A DNA stretch of 64,000 nt from Algoriphagus oliviformis. GTDB lineage: Bacteria > Bacteroidota > Bacteroidia > Cytophagales > Cyclobacteriaceae. The DNA lies in the NCBI RefSeq assembly GCF_017254915.1, contig NZ_JAFKCT010000011.1, forward strand, positions 62,001-126,000, given 5' to 3'. Position numbers and translations under genes: made by a program. The notes under the pieces were generated by a model. The model saw nothing but the letters and a program-made list of their open reading frames with translations. It did no database searches and had not been told where the DNA came from. Below are positions 16,514-24,948 of this stretch, piece by piece (position 1 is the stretch's first letter; each line of letters begins with the position of its first letter).

Positions 16514-17467
16514 TCAAAGCTCGAGCTTCAGCCGCTCGGCTTCCCAGCCGTGGTCGATGTACTCCCAGGAGAAGCTCTCCCCCTGGATCTTTACCTGCAC
16601 GAAGCCCTCCTTGGTGTTGTGTCGCCTGCCTTTCCAGCCGTTTCCGGCGATGGATCCACCGGTGATGAAATCAAAGCGGTCGTTGACCATGCCGTATTCT
16701 TTCCAGTGGATGTGGCCCTGCAGGATCAGTTTGAGGTTGTGGTTTTCCAGCATACGGATTACCTCCGCGGAGTTTTCCACGCCGACGGCCCCATTTTGGC
16801 CTTTGAGCTGCCAGTGGGTGCTGAGCATCGGGATATGGGTGGTGACGATGATGGGGGTGCTTGGATCCGTGTTTTTCAGGTCCTCGGCCAGCCAGTCCAG
16901 CTGATCGGCCTGGAAGATGCCCTTGTAGCCCTTTTCCTCGGTCACATCCAGGGAATTGAGGACGATGAAATGCCAGCCCTTGTGGTCAAAAGAGTAGTAG
17001 GTCTTGCCAAAGTACCGCTCCCACATGCCATACTTGTAGTCCGGATGGTCGGCTCCCTCCGGGCTTTCTTCATAGATCGCAAACAGGTCGTGGTTGCCGA
17101 TACAGTTGTACACGGGCATCTGGAATCCCCGGCTCATCTTCTGGTAGAGGTCAAAGAGCATCTCACTGCGCGCGTAGTCCCCGCGCATCACGTCGTAGAC
17201 CAGGTCGCCTCCCGTGATGACAAAATCTGGATTCAGCGCATTCACCTTGTCTATGGCCATCTGGAAACCCAAGGGGGCATTCATTTCCGGTTTGAGGTGG
17301 ATGTCCGTCAGGAAGGAAAATTCAAAGGAGCTGTCCCCGGAGTTTTTGGCTTGCCCATTTTCGGGTCTTTGCGAAGCGAGGGAAAGGAAGGGCATGCTGG
17401 CCATCGCCATTCCTGAGGCTTGGATAAACCGTCTCCGGCTTAGGTTTCCCTGGGTTTCTTTTGCCAT
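16514..17467 (-). CDS. Calcineurin-like metallophosphoesterase, Tat-exported
   Basis: A 317-residue protein with a twin-arginine signal (SRRRFIQASGMAMASMPFLS, residues 10-29). The metallophosphoesterase motifs follow in order: TDIHL, GGDLVYD, GNHDLF, THIP and GHIHWKEYG. These place two metal ions; known relatives hydrolyse phosphomono- or diesters in the periplasm. A Tat signal fits a metal cofactor loaded in the cytoplasm. The exact substrate is not readable. It is convergent with prfC and downstream of nothing obvious, so probably monocistronic. Confidence 0.85.
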   Translation of the reverse strand: MAKETQGNLSRRRFIQASGMAMASMPFLSLASQRPENGQAKNSGDSSFEFSFLTDIHLKPEMNAPLGFQMAIDKVNALNPDFVITGGDLVYDVMRGDYARSEMLFDLYQKMSRGFQMPVYNCIGNHDLFAIYEESPEGADHPDYKYGMWERYFGKTYYSFDHKGWHFIVLNSLDVTEEKGYKGIFQADQLDWLAEDLKNTDPSTPIIVTTHIPMLSTHWQLKGQNGAVGVENSAEVIRMLENHNLKLILQGHIHWKEYGMVNDRFDFITGGSIAGNGWKGRRHNTKEGFVQVKIQGESFSWEYIDHGWEAERLKLEL

Positions 17468-17571
17468 GGTTCGTTTGGTTTTACGGGTAGTCGTCTAAAG
17501 GTGTACCCTCAGTTGCTTGAGGAAAGGCCAGTCTTTCGGGGATTATTTTACTTCAAGGCACGACTTCTAGC

Positions 17572-17598
17572 CCTCCAAGGGTTTCGAACCCGAGGAGG
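17572..17598. repeat. Degenerate palindrome of the CCCTCCAAGGGTT family
   Basis: CCTCCAAGGGTT and AACCCGAGGAGG pair with 10 of 12 matches around TCG. The right arm is followed by TTTTT on the plus strand. It lies just past the stop of the 17608-20052 gene. The left arm equals the copy at 16478; the right arm has drifted. Confidence 0.65.
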
Positions 17599-17607
17599 AT
17601 TTTTCCA

Positions 17608-20052
17608 TTATTTCTGGCTGATGCGATACTGAAATCGGGCGGCTCCGGGTTTTCCACTTTCTGTCATCCCTTCTATCTGGCAGGTGATGGTTGTTTCCAA
17701 GTCGTGGTTGAAGAAAGTGACGCTCGCCCGACCGGAGGTGTCGGTTTGGATATGGGGAGCCCAAAGGAGTGTCGCCCGTCGATCTGGTTTGGCCAGGTTG
17801 GGATTGGCGGCCGGGTATCTGGGAGAGTAAAATTCGCGCTCGGCTTGGTAGCCGATTCGCAGCATGGTTGGCGACGGCCCCGTGGGAGACTTCGAGCCTT
17901 CCTTGGATCTTTTGGTATAGAATCCTATCGCGCCATTTGCCCCTCGGGAGCCGAATATTGCCGTGTCGGGGCCTTTCCACACCGTGAAACTCTCTATTTC
18001 CTGTACGGGAATGGTGTGGAGGCTTTTCAGGTCGATGGGGATGTCGTCGACCATGATCAGAGGCTCCGTGCTGCTGTTGATCGAGCCGACGCCCTGGATC
18101 AAGACGCGCCATTCGGTGCCGCTTCCAGAGACCTGCACGCCCGCTACGCGGCCTCGCACCAGTTCCAAGGGATGCTGCTGGTTTTCGAGGGAGCTGATTC
18201 CTGCCACTTGTATTTTGGCCGAGCCTCCTCCGTAGAGCTTCGGGCCGGTATATTCTTCTACTTCGGCTATCTTTTTGCCTTTGACCTGTACTTCGTCGAG
18301 AGCGACTTCACCCTGCTCAAAATCAAATGCCTGGGCGATCTGTCTCCTCTCCTCTGCTCGCTGGAGAAAAGCTTCCGCTCCCTCTGAAGCAATGGCGCGA
18401 GCAGGAACAACAGGACGGGCGAGGCTGGGGAGCTCGTAGCTCTCGTCCAGTATCACATCCATGTTGCCTCTACCCTTGCTTGATTTTCCCTCCAGCGATA
18501 CTTGCGCAGAGTCAAAGAAGATCAGATCGTGCATTTCAAACTTTCCATTTGAATCACTGCTAGCCGTGATCGATTGGGTGATGGGATACAGCGACAGGTA
18601 GGAGACGGTGCCTTCCGAGGCGGGTTGGCCGCTTTTATCCCGGAGCTCGCCGCGGATCGCCAGTCCTTTCTCGATGCGGTACTTGGGCTCGGGGAGGTCT
18701 TGGTCAAGCGCTTGTTTGATGGTGAATTTCCTCCAACCTTGCGTCAGCATCAGGATATCGAGTGCAGCTGCCCGATCCTCATTTTTGGGGTTGAAATAGT
18801 AGCCTGGCGACTCGATGTGGCCCTTGAGCTCGGAGGAGAGCAACAGGTTGGATTGGATGGTTTCGGAGTTTTCATCGAGGCCGATTTGACCGGAGTCAAA
18901 AACGGAGATCGAGAGGTTTGCCGAGACTGGCTTGCCGGACCTGTCCTGTGTGAGGATGTCGATCCGAACGGAGTCGCGAGGGAAATAGGTCGCTTTGTAC
19001 GCGCTGATGGTGATTTGGAGTTCGTCTGGGTGGTCGATATACACCAGTCGTTCCGCCAATGGATTTCCGTCTTCGTCTACCGCGGTGATTTGGGCAATCC
19101 CTGTTGGAAACTCCGTTTTTGGGATTTTGACGAAAGCGATCCGATTGGAAAGATCCACTTGGCTGGAGGCGCAGACCAGACCGCGGGTTTGCGCGAGGAG
19201 ATAGATGTTTTTGAATGGCACTGCATCGGAAGGCTGGATCTTGATGCCCAAGTCTGGTGATTTGGGCGAATTGGTCACGGCCATCACAATGCCTGACTCG
19301 AGTGCGGCCGGAAGGGCCAGTTCTTGTCCCCGGCTATCGATCCGCGCGGAATAGGTATTCCCGGCTTTCGGGAGCAGGGGGAAAGCACCCATGCCAAGGG
19401 CATTGCTTTCGAAACTGGAGATGGGCTTGCCGTTTTCCAGGATTTCGCCTTTCACTTTTATGCCTAAGCCATCTTTGCCTAAAACCTTGAAGGCGACCTT
19501 GCTCAGGATTCCCTCGACGAGATCGCCTCCCTCTGGAAAAAACTGGATGTCCAAGGCATTTTCTGAGACCGATTCGCGGTTTGGGTTTTCGGCCTTTCCC
19601 AAGATGGCCACTTGCCGGTGGAAAAAGTATTCCTCCCCAACGTTTCGCATCCAGTGGGTATAGGCACGGATCAGGTAGTCGCCGCTGGAAAGCGAGTCGG
19701 GGAGATCGAGCTGTCCAGCGGCGAGTCCGCTTGGGGAAAAGAGCCGAACGTGATCGATCAAATGCCCTTGGCTGTCGATCAACTCCACATAGACGGTGCT
19801 GCTCAGCGCGGAAAGCTGGTGATTCGGGCCTTCGACAAGGTAAGCTTTGAGCCAGATAGTCTCGCCTGCGCCGTAGTAGGTACGATCCAGATGCAGGTAC
19901 ACTTTCTCCTGGGGCAGCTCCGTGACATAGCGCTGAAAGGATGCGATGATTCGGGGTAGCGGATCACTGTCTTGGGATAGTGCGAGGAGAAAAAAAGCCA
20001 GGATGCCCAGCGTAACTCTAGCTATTCGGGCTGGTTTTAGAGGTTTGGCCAA
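17608..20052 (-). CDS. MG2-domain protein with C-terminal TonB-plug domain, no barrel
   Basis: An 814-residue exported protein. The N-terminus is hydrophobic (about 12-28). Residues about 45-140 resemble the macroglobulin MG2 domain (KVYLHLDRTYYGAGETIWLKAYL), followed by further beta domains. Residues about 600-720 form a TonB-dependent-receptor plug-like domain (LVRGRVAGVQVSG, EPLIMVDDIPID, IESFTVWKGPDTAIFGSRGANGAIGFYTKR). The C-terminus (HIQTDTSGRASVTFFNHD) looks like a macroglobulin-type domain, and there is no 22-strand barrel. Such plug-bearing non-receptors are known in Bacteroidetes, but their role is unclear. It is probably periplasmic or outer-membrane associated. No SusD-like or peptidase partner is adjacent. 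Confidence 0.75.
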   Translation of the reverse strand: MAKPLKPARIARVTLGILAFFLLALSQDSDPLPRIIASFQRYVTELPQEKVYLHLDRTYYGAGETIWLKAYLVEGPNHQLSALSSTVYVELIDSQGHLIDHVRLFSPSGLAAGQLDLPDSLSSGDYLIRAYTHWMRNVGEEYFFHRQVAILGKAENPNRESVSENALDIQFFPEGGDLVEGILSKVAFKVLGKDGLGIKVKGEILENGKPISSFESNALGMGAFPLLPKAGNTYSARIDSRGQELALPAALESGIVMAVTNSPKSPDLGIKIQPSDAVPFKNIYLLAQTRGLVCASSQVDLSNRIAFVKIPKTEFPTGIAQITAVDEDGNPLAERLVYIDHPDELQITISAYKATYFPRDSVRIDILTQDRSGKPVSANLSISVFDSGQIGLDENSETIQSNLLLSSELKGHIESPGYYFNPKNEDRAAALDILMLTQGWRKFTIKQALDQDLPEPKYRIEKGLAIRGELRDKSGQPASEGTVSYLSLYPITQSITASSDSNGKFEMHDLIFFDSAQVSLEGKSSKGRGNMDVILDESYELPSLARPVVPARAIASEGAEAFLQRAEERRQIAQAFDFEQGEVALDEVQVKGKKIAEVEEYTGPKLYGGGSAKIQVAGISSLENQQHPLELVRGRVAGVQVSGSGTEWRVLIQGVGSINSSTEPLIMVDDIPIDLKSLHTIPVQEIESFTVWKGPDTAIFGSRGANGAIGFYTKRSKEGSKSPTGPSPTMLRIGYQAEREFYSPRYPAANPNLAKPDRRATLLWAPHIQTDTSGRASVTFFNHDLETTITCQIEGMTESGKPGAARFQYRISQK

Positions 20053-20125
20053 GGTGCTGGACTTATTTCCCGTAAGAAACGGATTTAGTGTGCGAATAAA
20101 AAAGGCTTAGTTTTTTCGAAGGATT

Positions 20126-21763
20126 TTAAATGCCGGTCTTAAAAACCTCCGTAAACCCAAACTTCTTCCCGTCAAACAATCCCTTGTCGCTCAGTTTTAG
20201 GTCCGGAATCACCAGCAGGGCCATAAAGCTCAGGGTCATAAAGGGCGAGGCCAGCGTCGAACCCATTTCCTTGGCCATTCGGTCGATGCGGGTGTAAGCA
20301 GCGGCGACTTCGTACCCGTCCGAGGCAGCCATGATGCCACCGACGGGAAGGGGGAGGATGTCTTCTTTTTCTCCAGCTACCGCCGATACGCCGCCTTTGG
20401 CTTGGATGATGAGATTCACCGCGCGACAGATGGACTCGTCGTCTAGGCCGACTGCGATGATATTGTGCGAATCGTGTCCTACCGAGGAGGCGATAGCTCC
20501 GGTTTTTAGCCCGAAGTTTTTGATAAAGGCGACTGCCGGCGGAGCGTCTTGGTAGCGGTTGACGACGGTGATTTTTAGAATGTCCTGATCGGGATTGGAT
20601 TCGGCAAAGCCGTTTTTGACTCGGATTTCCCCATGGATTTCCGGAGTGATCAGTTGTCCGTCTAGGGCTTCGATCACGCGGACTTTGCCGCCTTGGGCTT
20701 TGAGCTGGAAATCCTCCGGGCTTTTGGGGAGGCAATTGAAATTGTTAATCAGGTCGTTTTTGACTTGCGGGATAAGGGTTTTTCCGTTTTCTGCGACTTT
20801 TTCCCCATCGATGTAGGTGCGGATGACTTGGAAGTCTTTCAGGTCTTCGACCAAAATAAAATCCGCGGCGTCGCCTTCCCGCAGCTGTCCGATATGCAGG
20901 GAATAGTGGTCGATGGGATTCAGGCAGGCCGCCCGCAGCACGTCGAAGAGGTCTTTTCCCTTGGCGACAGCCCGAGCCGCCAGTTCGTTGATATGGGAGA
21001 TGGCCAGGTTGTCCGGATGCTTGTCGTCCGAGCAGAACAGGATCATCTCGGGATAGTCGTCGATCAGGTCGATGAGCGCTTCGAAGTTTTTGGCCGCGGA
21101 GCCTTCGCGGATGGAGATTTTCATCCCCAGCTTGATTTTGCCCAAAGCCTCTTCGTAGGTGAAGCACTCGTGGTCGGTGCTGGGGCCAGCGCTGACGTAC
21201 TTTTCGGCCAATTCGCCAGTGAGTCCAGGCGCATGCCCGTCGATAGGTTTGCCGTATTTCTGGGAAATTTGGATCTTTTCCATCACCAGCGGATCCCGAT
21301 GCACCGTGCCGGGCCAGTTCATCATCTCGGCGAGGTAGCGGATCTCGGGCCGCGCCATGAGATTTTCGATGTCTGCGGCGCTGATTTCCCCGCCCGCCGT
21401 CTCGAAGGGAGTGGCCGGTACGCAGGAAGGCGCTCCAAAATAGAACTTGAAGGGCACCTGCTGGCCGTTTTCGATCATGTATTCCACTCCGTCCATGCCG
21501 CAGACGTTGGCGATCTCGTGGGGATCGGAGATGGTCGCCACCGTGCCGTGCACGACCGCCAGCCGGGCAAATTCCGAAGGAACCAGCATGGAACTCTCCA
21601 CGTGCACATGGGCATCGATGAAGCCGGGCATGAGGTAGGGGAGGCCTTCTTGGGCAGGGATTTCGCGGATTTCGGTGATTTTCCCCTCGGAGACGGACAG
21701 TTCTGCGGGATAGATTTTTCGCTGGGGGATGTCGACGAGGTTTCCTTGGATTTTCATGGGCAA
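20126..21763 (-). CDS. ade: Adenine deaminase
   Basis: Amidohydrolase-superfamily enzyme that converts adenine to hypoxanthine and ammonia in purine salvage. It is 545 residues. The metal site begins with PGFIDAHVHVESS (about 45-57), continues with GTVATISDPHEIANV and GHAPGLTG, and includes FCSDDKHPDN. The C-terminal domain specific to Ade is complete (SSVGHDSHNIIAVG; GGVSAVAGEKEDILPLPVGGIMA). The start could also be the ATG two codons later (21757). Its product feeds hpt at 5.5 kb, though the genes are not linked. The next gene (cmk) is divergent. Confidence 0.93.
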   Translation of the reverse strand: MPMKIQGNLVDIPQRKIYPAELSVSEGKITEIREIPAQEGLPYLMPGFIDAHVHVESSMLVPSEFARLAVVHGTVATISDPHEIANVCGMDGVEYMIENGQQVPFKFYFGAPSCVPATPFETAGGEISAADIENLMARPEIRYLAEMMNWPGTVHRDPLVMEKIQISQKYGKPIDGHAPGLTGELAEKYVSAGPSTDHECFTYEEALGKIKLGMKISIREGSAAKNFEALIDLIDDYPEMILFCSDDKHPDNLAISHINELAARAVAKGKDLFDVLRAACLNPIDHYSLHIGQLREGDAADFILVEDLKDFQVIRTYIDGEKVAENGKTLIPQVKNDLINNFNCLPKSPEDFQLKAQGGKVRVIEALDGQLITPEIHGEIRVKNGFAESNPDQDILKITVVNRYQDAPPAVAFIKNFGLKTGAIASSVGHDSHNIIAVGLDDESICRAVNLIIQAKGGVSAVAGEKEDILPLPVGGIMAASDGYEVAAAYTRIDRMAKEMGSTLASPFMTLSFMALLVIPDLKLSDKGLFDGKKFGFTEVFKTGI

Positions 21764-21844
21764 AAGATCAAAAAGGGGAGTCTTTTCGGGGACTTCGGGC
21801 TTTGGTGAATCCCGCTTTGGGAAAAGGGTTTGGATTAAAACTAC

Positions 21845-21852
21845 TATATTTG
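21845..21852 (+). promoter_or_regulatory. Candidate -7 box for cmk-ispH
   Basis: TATATTTG matches TAnnTTTG exactly and lies 38 bases before the cmk ATG at 21891. TTTG motifs occur 12 and 25 bases upstream, neither at the ideal distance. Confidence 0.55.
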
Positions 21853-21890
21853 CGCAAAATTATACGCCAAAAACAAGACTGGTTTCTTTA

Positions 21891-22595
21891 ATGGGGAAAA
21901 TCGTCATTGCCATAGATGGCTACTCAGGCTGTGGTAAAAGCTCCACCGCCAAAGCGGTAGCCAAAGCACTAGGATACACCTACATTGATTCGGGGGCGAT
22001 GTACCGAGCGGCGACCCTGCACTTTTTGAACCACTACCTCCTCGCCTCCAACCCGCATGACGTGGAAAAGGGCCTGAAGACCCTGGAGATTTCGTTCCAC
22101 CTCAATCCCGAGACCAACATCCAGGAGACCTACCTCAACGGACTGAACGTGGAGGACGAAATCCGCACCATGCGTGTGTCGGAAAATGTCAGCCAGATCG
22201 CCACGATCAAGGAAATCCGCCGTGAGCTCGTTGCCCAGCAGCAGCGCCTCGGCCGAAAGAAAGGCGTGGTCATGGACGGCCGCGATGTGGGCTCGGTCGT
22301 GTTCCCCGATGCGGAGCTGAAGGTCTTCATGACCGCCAACTTGCATACCCGTTCGGTCCGACGCCAAGCGGAGCTTTTGGAGAAAGGCGAGCTGGTGGAC
22401 TTGGAAGATATCAAGAAAAACCTCGCTTCCCGAGACCAGGTGGACTCCACCCGGGCGGAGGGGCCTTTGAAAAAAATGGAAGATGCCATGGAAGTGGATA
22501 CCAGTGATATTAGCTTTGACGAGCAGGTGAAGGCCATCGTCGACCGCGCCAGGGAGATCATCCAAAAACAAGAAAGCTATGCAGGTAAGCATTGA
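21891..22595 (+). CDS. cmk: (d)CMP kinase
   Basis: Phosphorylates CMP and dCMP with ATP. It is 234 residues from the ATG at 21891 (MGKIVIAIDGYSGCGKSSTA, with the P-loop GYSGCGKSS). The nucleotide-monophosphate region DSGAMYRAA, the DGRDVGSVVFPDAELKVFMTA core and SRDQVDSTRAEGPL are all present. An in-frame ATG at 21729 would add 54 unrelated residues spanning the promoter box, so I rejected it. The 3' end overlaps ispH by 17 bases, a pairing common in Bacteroidetes and implying coupled translation. Confidence 0.95.
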   Translation: MGKIVIAIDGYSGCGKSSTAKAVAKALGYTYIDSGAMYRAATLHFLNHYLLASNPHDVEKGLKTLEISFHLNPETNIQETYLNGLNVEDEIRTMRVSENVSQIATIKEIRRELVAQQQRLGRKKGVVMDGRDVGSVVFPDAELKVFMTANLHTRSVRRQAELLEKGELVDLEDIKKNLASRDQVDSTRAEGPLKKMEDAMEVDTSDISFDEQVKAIVDRAREIIQKQESYAGKH

Positions 22596-23475
22596 CAAAA
22601 ATTCGGGCTACTGCTTCGGAGTCGAATTTGCCATCAAGATGGCGGAGGACGAGATGGGGAATGGCGACACGCTCTACTGTCTGGGAGACATCGTGCACAA
22701 CGACATGGAAGTCAGCCGGCTGAGCGCGAAGGGCCTCGTGGTCATCGACCGCGAGCAGCTGCAGGAGCTGCACGACTGCAAGGTGCTCATCCGCGCCCAC
22801 GGAGAGCCTCCCGAGACCTACAAAACAGCCATCGAAAACAACATCGAGCTCATCGATGCCTCCTGCCCGGTGGTGCTCAAGCTCCAGCATCGGGTCAAAA
22901 ACGCCTTTGACAAGATGGAGCGCGAAAACGGCCAGATCGTGATCTATGGGAAGAAAGGCCATGCCGAAGTCATCGGCCTCACCGGCCAGACCCTGGAAAA
23001 GGCCGTGGTGGTGATGGAAGACTCCGATTTGGAAAAGATCGACTACACCCGGCCGGTGACCCTGTTTAGCCAGACGACGAAGAGTACCAAAGGCTTTTAC
23101 CAGCTTTCTGACAAAATCGGGAGCCGGATCAAGGCTGCGAAAGGCGAGCTCAACGAGGTGGATTTCAACGCCAACGACTCCATCTGTCGGCAGGTGTCCA
23201 ATCGGGAGCCGCAGCTGCAGAAGTTTTCCCAGGAAAACGACGTGATCCTTTTCGTGTCGGGCAAGAAAAGCTCCAACGGCAAGGCGCTGTACCAGGTCTG
23301 TCTCTCTGAAAACCCACGCAGCTACTTCATCGAGAATGAGACCGAGCTCAGCGCAGACTGGTTTCATCCAGAGGACAAGGTGGGAATCTGCGGGGCCACG
23401 TCCACGCCGATGTGGCTGATGGAGCAGGTCAAGTCCTATGTGGAAGGCTTGGAGGAAAAGAGCCTTCATGCCTGA
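22579..23475 (+). CDS. ispH: 4-Hydroxy-3-methylbut-2-enyl diphosphate reductase
   Basis: Last enzyme of the MEP isoprenoid pathway, a [4Fe-4S] protein that makes IPP and DMAPP. It is 298 residues. The three cluster cysteines lie in GYCFGV (C12), DASCPVV (near 96) and CGATSTP (near 271). The substrate-binding HGEPPETY and the TKST segment are also visible. It overlaps cmk by 17 bases. A second MEP gene, ispE, is at 50.7 kb. Confidence 0.95.
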   Translation: MQVSIDKNSGYCFGVEFAIKMAEDEMGNGDTLYCLGDIVHNDMEVSRLSAKGLVVIDREQLQELHDCKVLIRAHGEPPETYKTAIENNIELIDASCPVVLKLQHRVKNAFDKMERENGQIVIYGKKGHAEVIGLTGQTLEKAVVVMEDSDLEKIDYTRPVTLFSQTTKSTKGFYQLSDKIGSRIKAAKGELNEVDFNANDSICRQVSNREPQLQKFSQENDVILFVSGKKSSNGKALYQVCLSENPRSYFIENETELSADWFHPEDKVGICGATSTPMWLMEQVKSYVEGLEEKSLHA

Positions 23476-23551
23476 ATTTCACCGCCTGTCCGCGTAATCA
23501 AAAGTTCGAACAATTAATGTGACTTACTCTCCATATCAAAAGGTTTTTCTT

Positions 23552-23559
23552 TAGATTTG
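23552..23559 (+). promoter_or_regulatory. Candidate -7 box for the nqr operon
   Basis: TAGATTTG fits TAnnTTTG and lies 36 bases before the nqrA ATG at 23596, after a 76-base gap from ispH. The -33 region has no clean TTG. Confidence 0.5.
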
Positions 23560-23595
23560 GGGCGTTTTTCACAAGCTCATAGTTCAAAAACAGAT

Positions 23596-24945
23596 ATGTC
23601 TAAAATAGTGAAGCTTAAGAAAGGTTTCGACTTGAAGCTAGTGGGTAAGGCTCCCCAGGAGATCGCCAACTTAGCCTCGGCAACGACCTTCGCAATTAAG
23701 CCGACAGACTTTCCGGGGATCCAACGCCCTAAAGTTCTTGTCAATGAAGGGGATACGGTAAAGGCCGGCACTCCCATACTGATCGACAAAGCCATGGATC
23801 AGGTGATCTATGCAGCCCCGGTTTCCGGTGAGATTGTAGAAGTCAAGCGAGGCGACAAAAGGAAGCTTCTCGAGATCAAGATTCTGGCGGATCAAACCAT
23901 CACCCACGAAAACTTTGGAAAGATCGACCTCACCCAGGATCGTGATGCCCTAGCTGCCCAGCTGGCATCCACCGGGGTATGGCCAAACATCCTCCAGCGT
24001 CCGTACGGAGTAGTGGCCAATCCGGCGGACAGCCCCAAGGCGATCTTCGTTTCTGCCTTTGACACCAACCCCTTGGCTCCGGACTACGGATTCACCCTCC
24101 AAGGTCAGGAGAAGTACTTCCAGGCAGGGATCGACGCGCTGGCTAAGCTCACCAAAGGCAAAGTCCATGTGAACGTGGATGGCTCCAAGCCTGCACCGGC
24201 GATTTTCTCCGGAGTGAAAAATGCACAGATCAACCAGTTTTCCGGTCCACACCCTGCCGGAAACGTAGGCGTGCAGATCCACCACCTCGATCCGATCAAC
24301 AAAGGCGAAATCGCCTGGACCGTGAGTCCTGTCGGAGTCGTGCAGATCGGCAAGGCCGTGCTGGAAGGCATCTACGATGCGTCCAGAGTAGTTGCGCTGA
24401 CTGGCTCTGAGCTGACCAAAACCGGCTTCGTGAAAACCTACACAGGTGCCAACGTCTCCAGCTTTGTCAAAGGAAACCTCAACTCCGGACACGTGCGGGT
24501 AATCTCCGGCAACGTGCTGACCGGAGAGAAAGTGAACCTTGACGGATTCTTGGGCTTCTACCACAGCCAGATCACGGTAATCCCTGAGGGCGACCAAGAG
24601 GAGTTTTTGGGCTGGCTACTGCCTACCACTTCCAAGCTGAGCTTCCACAGAGCCCTGGGTATGTTCTCTTTCCTCAACAAGGGAGAGTTCAAGGTGGACA
24701 CCAATACCCACGGTGAAGAGCGCGCTTTTGTGGTGACCGGGGAATTTGAGAAAGTACTTCCTATGGATATCCTGCCTACCTATCTGTTTAAGGCCATCAT
24801 CGCCGAGGACTATGACGAGATGGAGGAGCTGGGCCTGTATGAAATCGTGGAAGAGGACGTAGCCCTTTGCGAATTTGTAGATCCTTCAAAAAATGAATTG
24901 CAGGTGTTGGTAAGACACGGGATTGAATTATTAATGTATAGTTAA
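23596..24945 (+). CDS. nqrA: Na+-translocating NADH:quinone oxidoreductase subunit A
   Basis: Soluble membrane-associated subunit of the sodium pump that oxidises NADH, reduces quinone and exports Na+. It is 449 residues, normal for NqrA. Recognisable segments are LKKGFDLKLVGKAP at the start, PTDFPGIQRPKVLVNEGD, APVSGEIVEVKRGDKR, and the C-terminal LPTYLFKAIIAEDYDEMEELGLYEI. I chose the ATG at 23596 (MSKIVKLKKG); a start 39 bases upstream overlaps the promoter box. It heads nqrABCDE. Confidence 0.95.
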   Translation: MSKIVKLKKGFDLKLVGKAPQEIANLASATTFAIKPTDFPGIQRPKVLVNEGDTVKAGTPILIDKAMDQVIYAAPVSGEIVEVKRGDKRKLLEIKILADQTITHENFGKIDLTQDRDALAAQLASTGVWPNILQRPYGVVANPADSPKAIFVSAFDTNPLAPDYGFTLQGQEKYFQAGIDALAKLTKGKVHVNVDGSKPAPAIFSGVKNAQINQFSGPHPAGNVGVQIHHLDPINKGEIAWTVSPVGVVQIGKAVLEGIYDASRVVALTGSELTKTGFVKTYTGANVSSFVKGNLNSGHVRVISGNVLTGEKVNLDGFLGFYHSQITVIPEGDQEEFLGWLLPTTSKLSFHRALGMFSFLNKGEFKVDTNTHGEERAFVVTGEFEKVLPMDILPTYLFKAIIAEDYDEMEELGLYEIVEEDVALCEFVDPSKNELQVLVRHGIELLMYS

Positions 24946-24948
24946 GAT

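Noticed and set aside
21729..21890. N-terminal extension of cmk from an ATG at 21729
   Set aside because: It spans a good -7 box and adds 54 residues unlike any (d)CMP kinase; the P-loop N-terminus begins normally at 21891.
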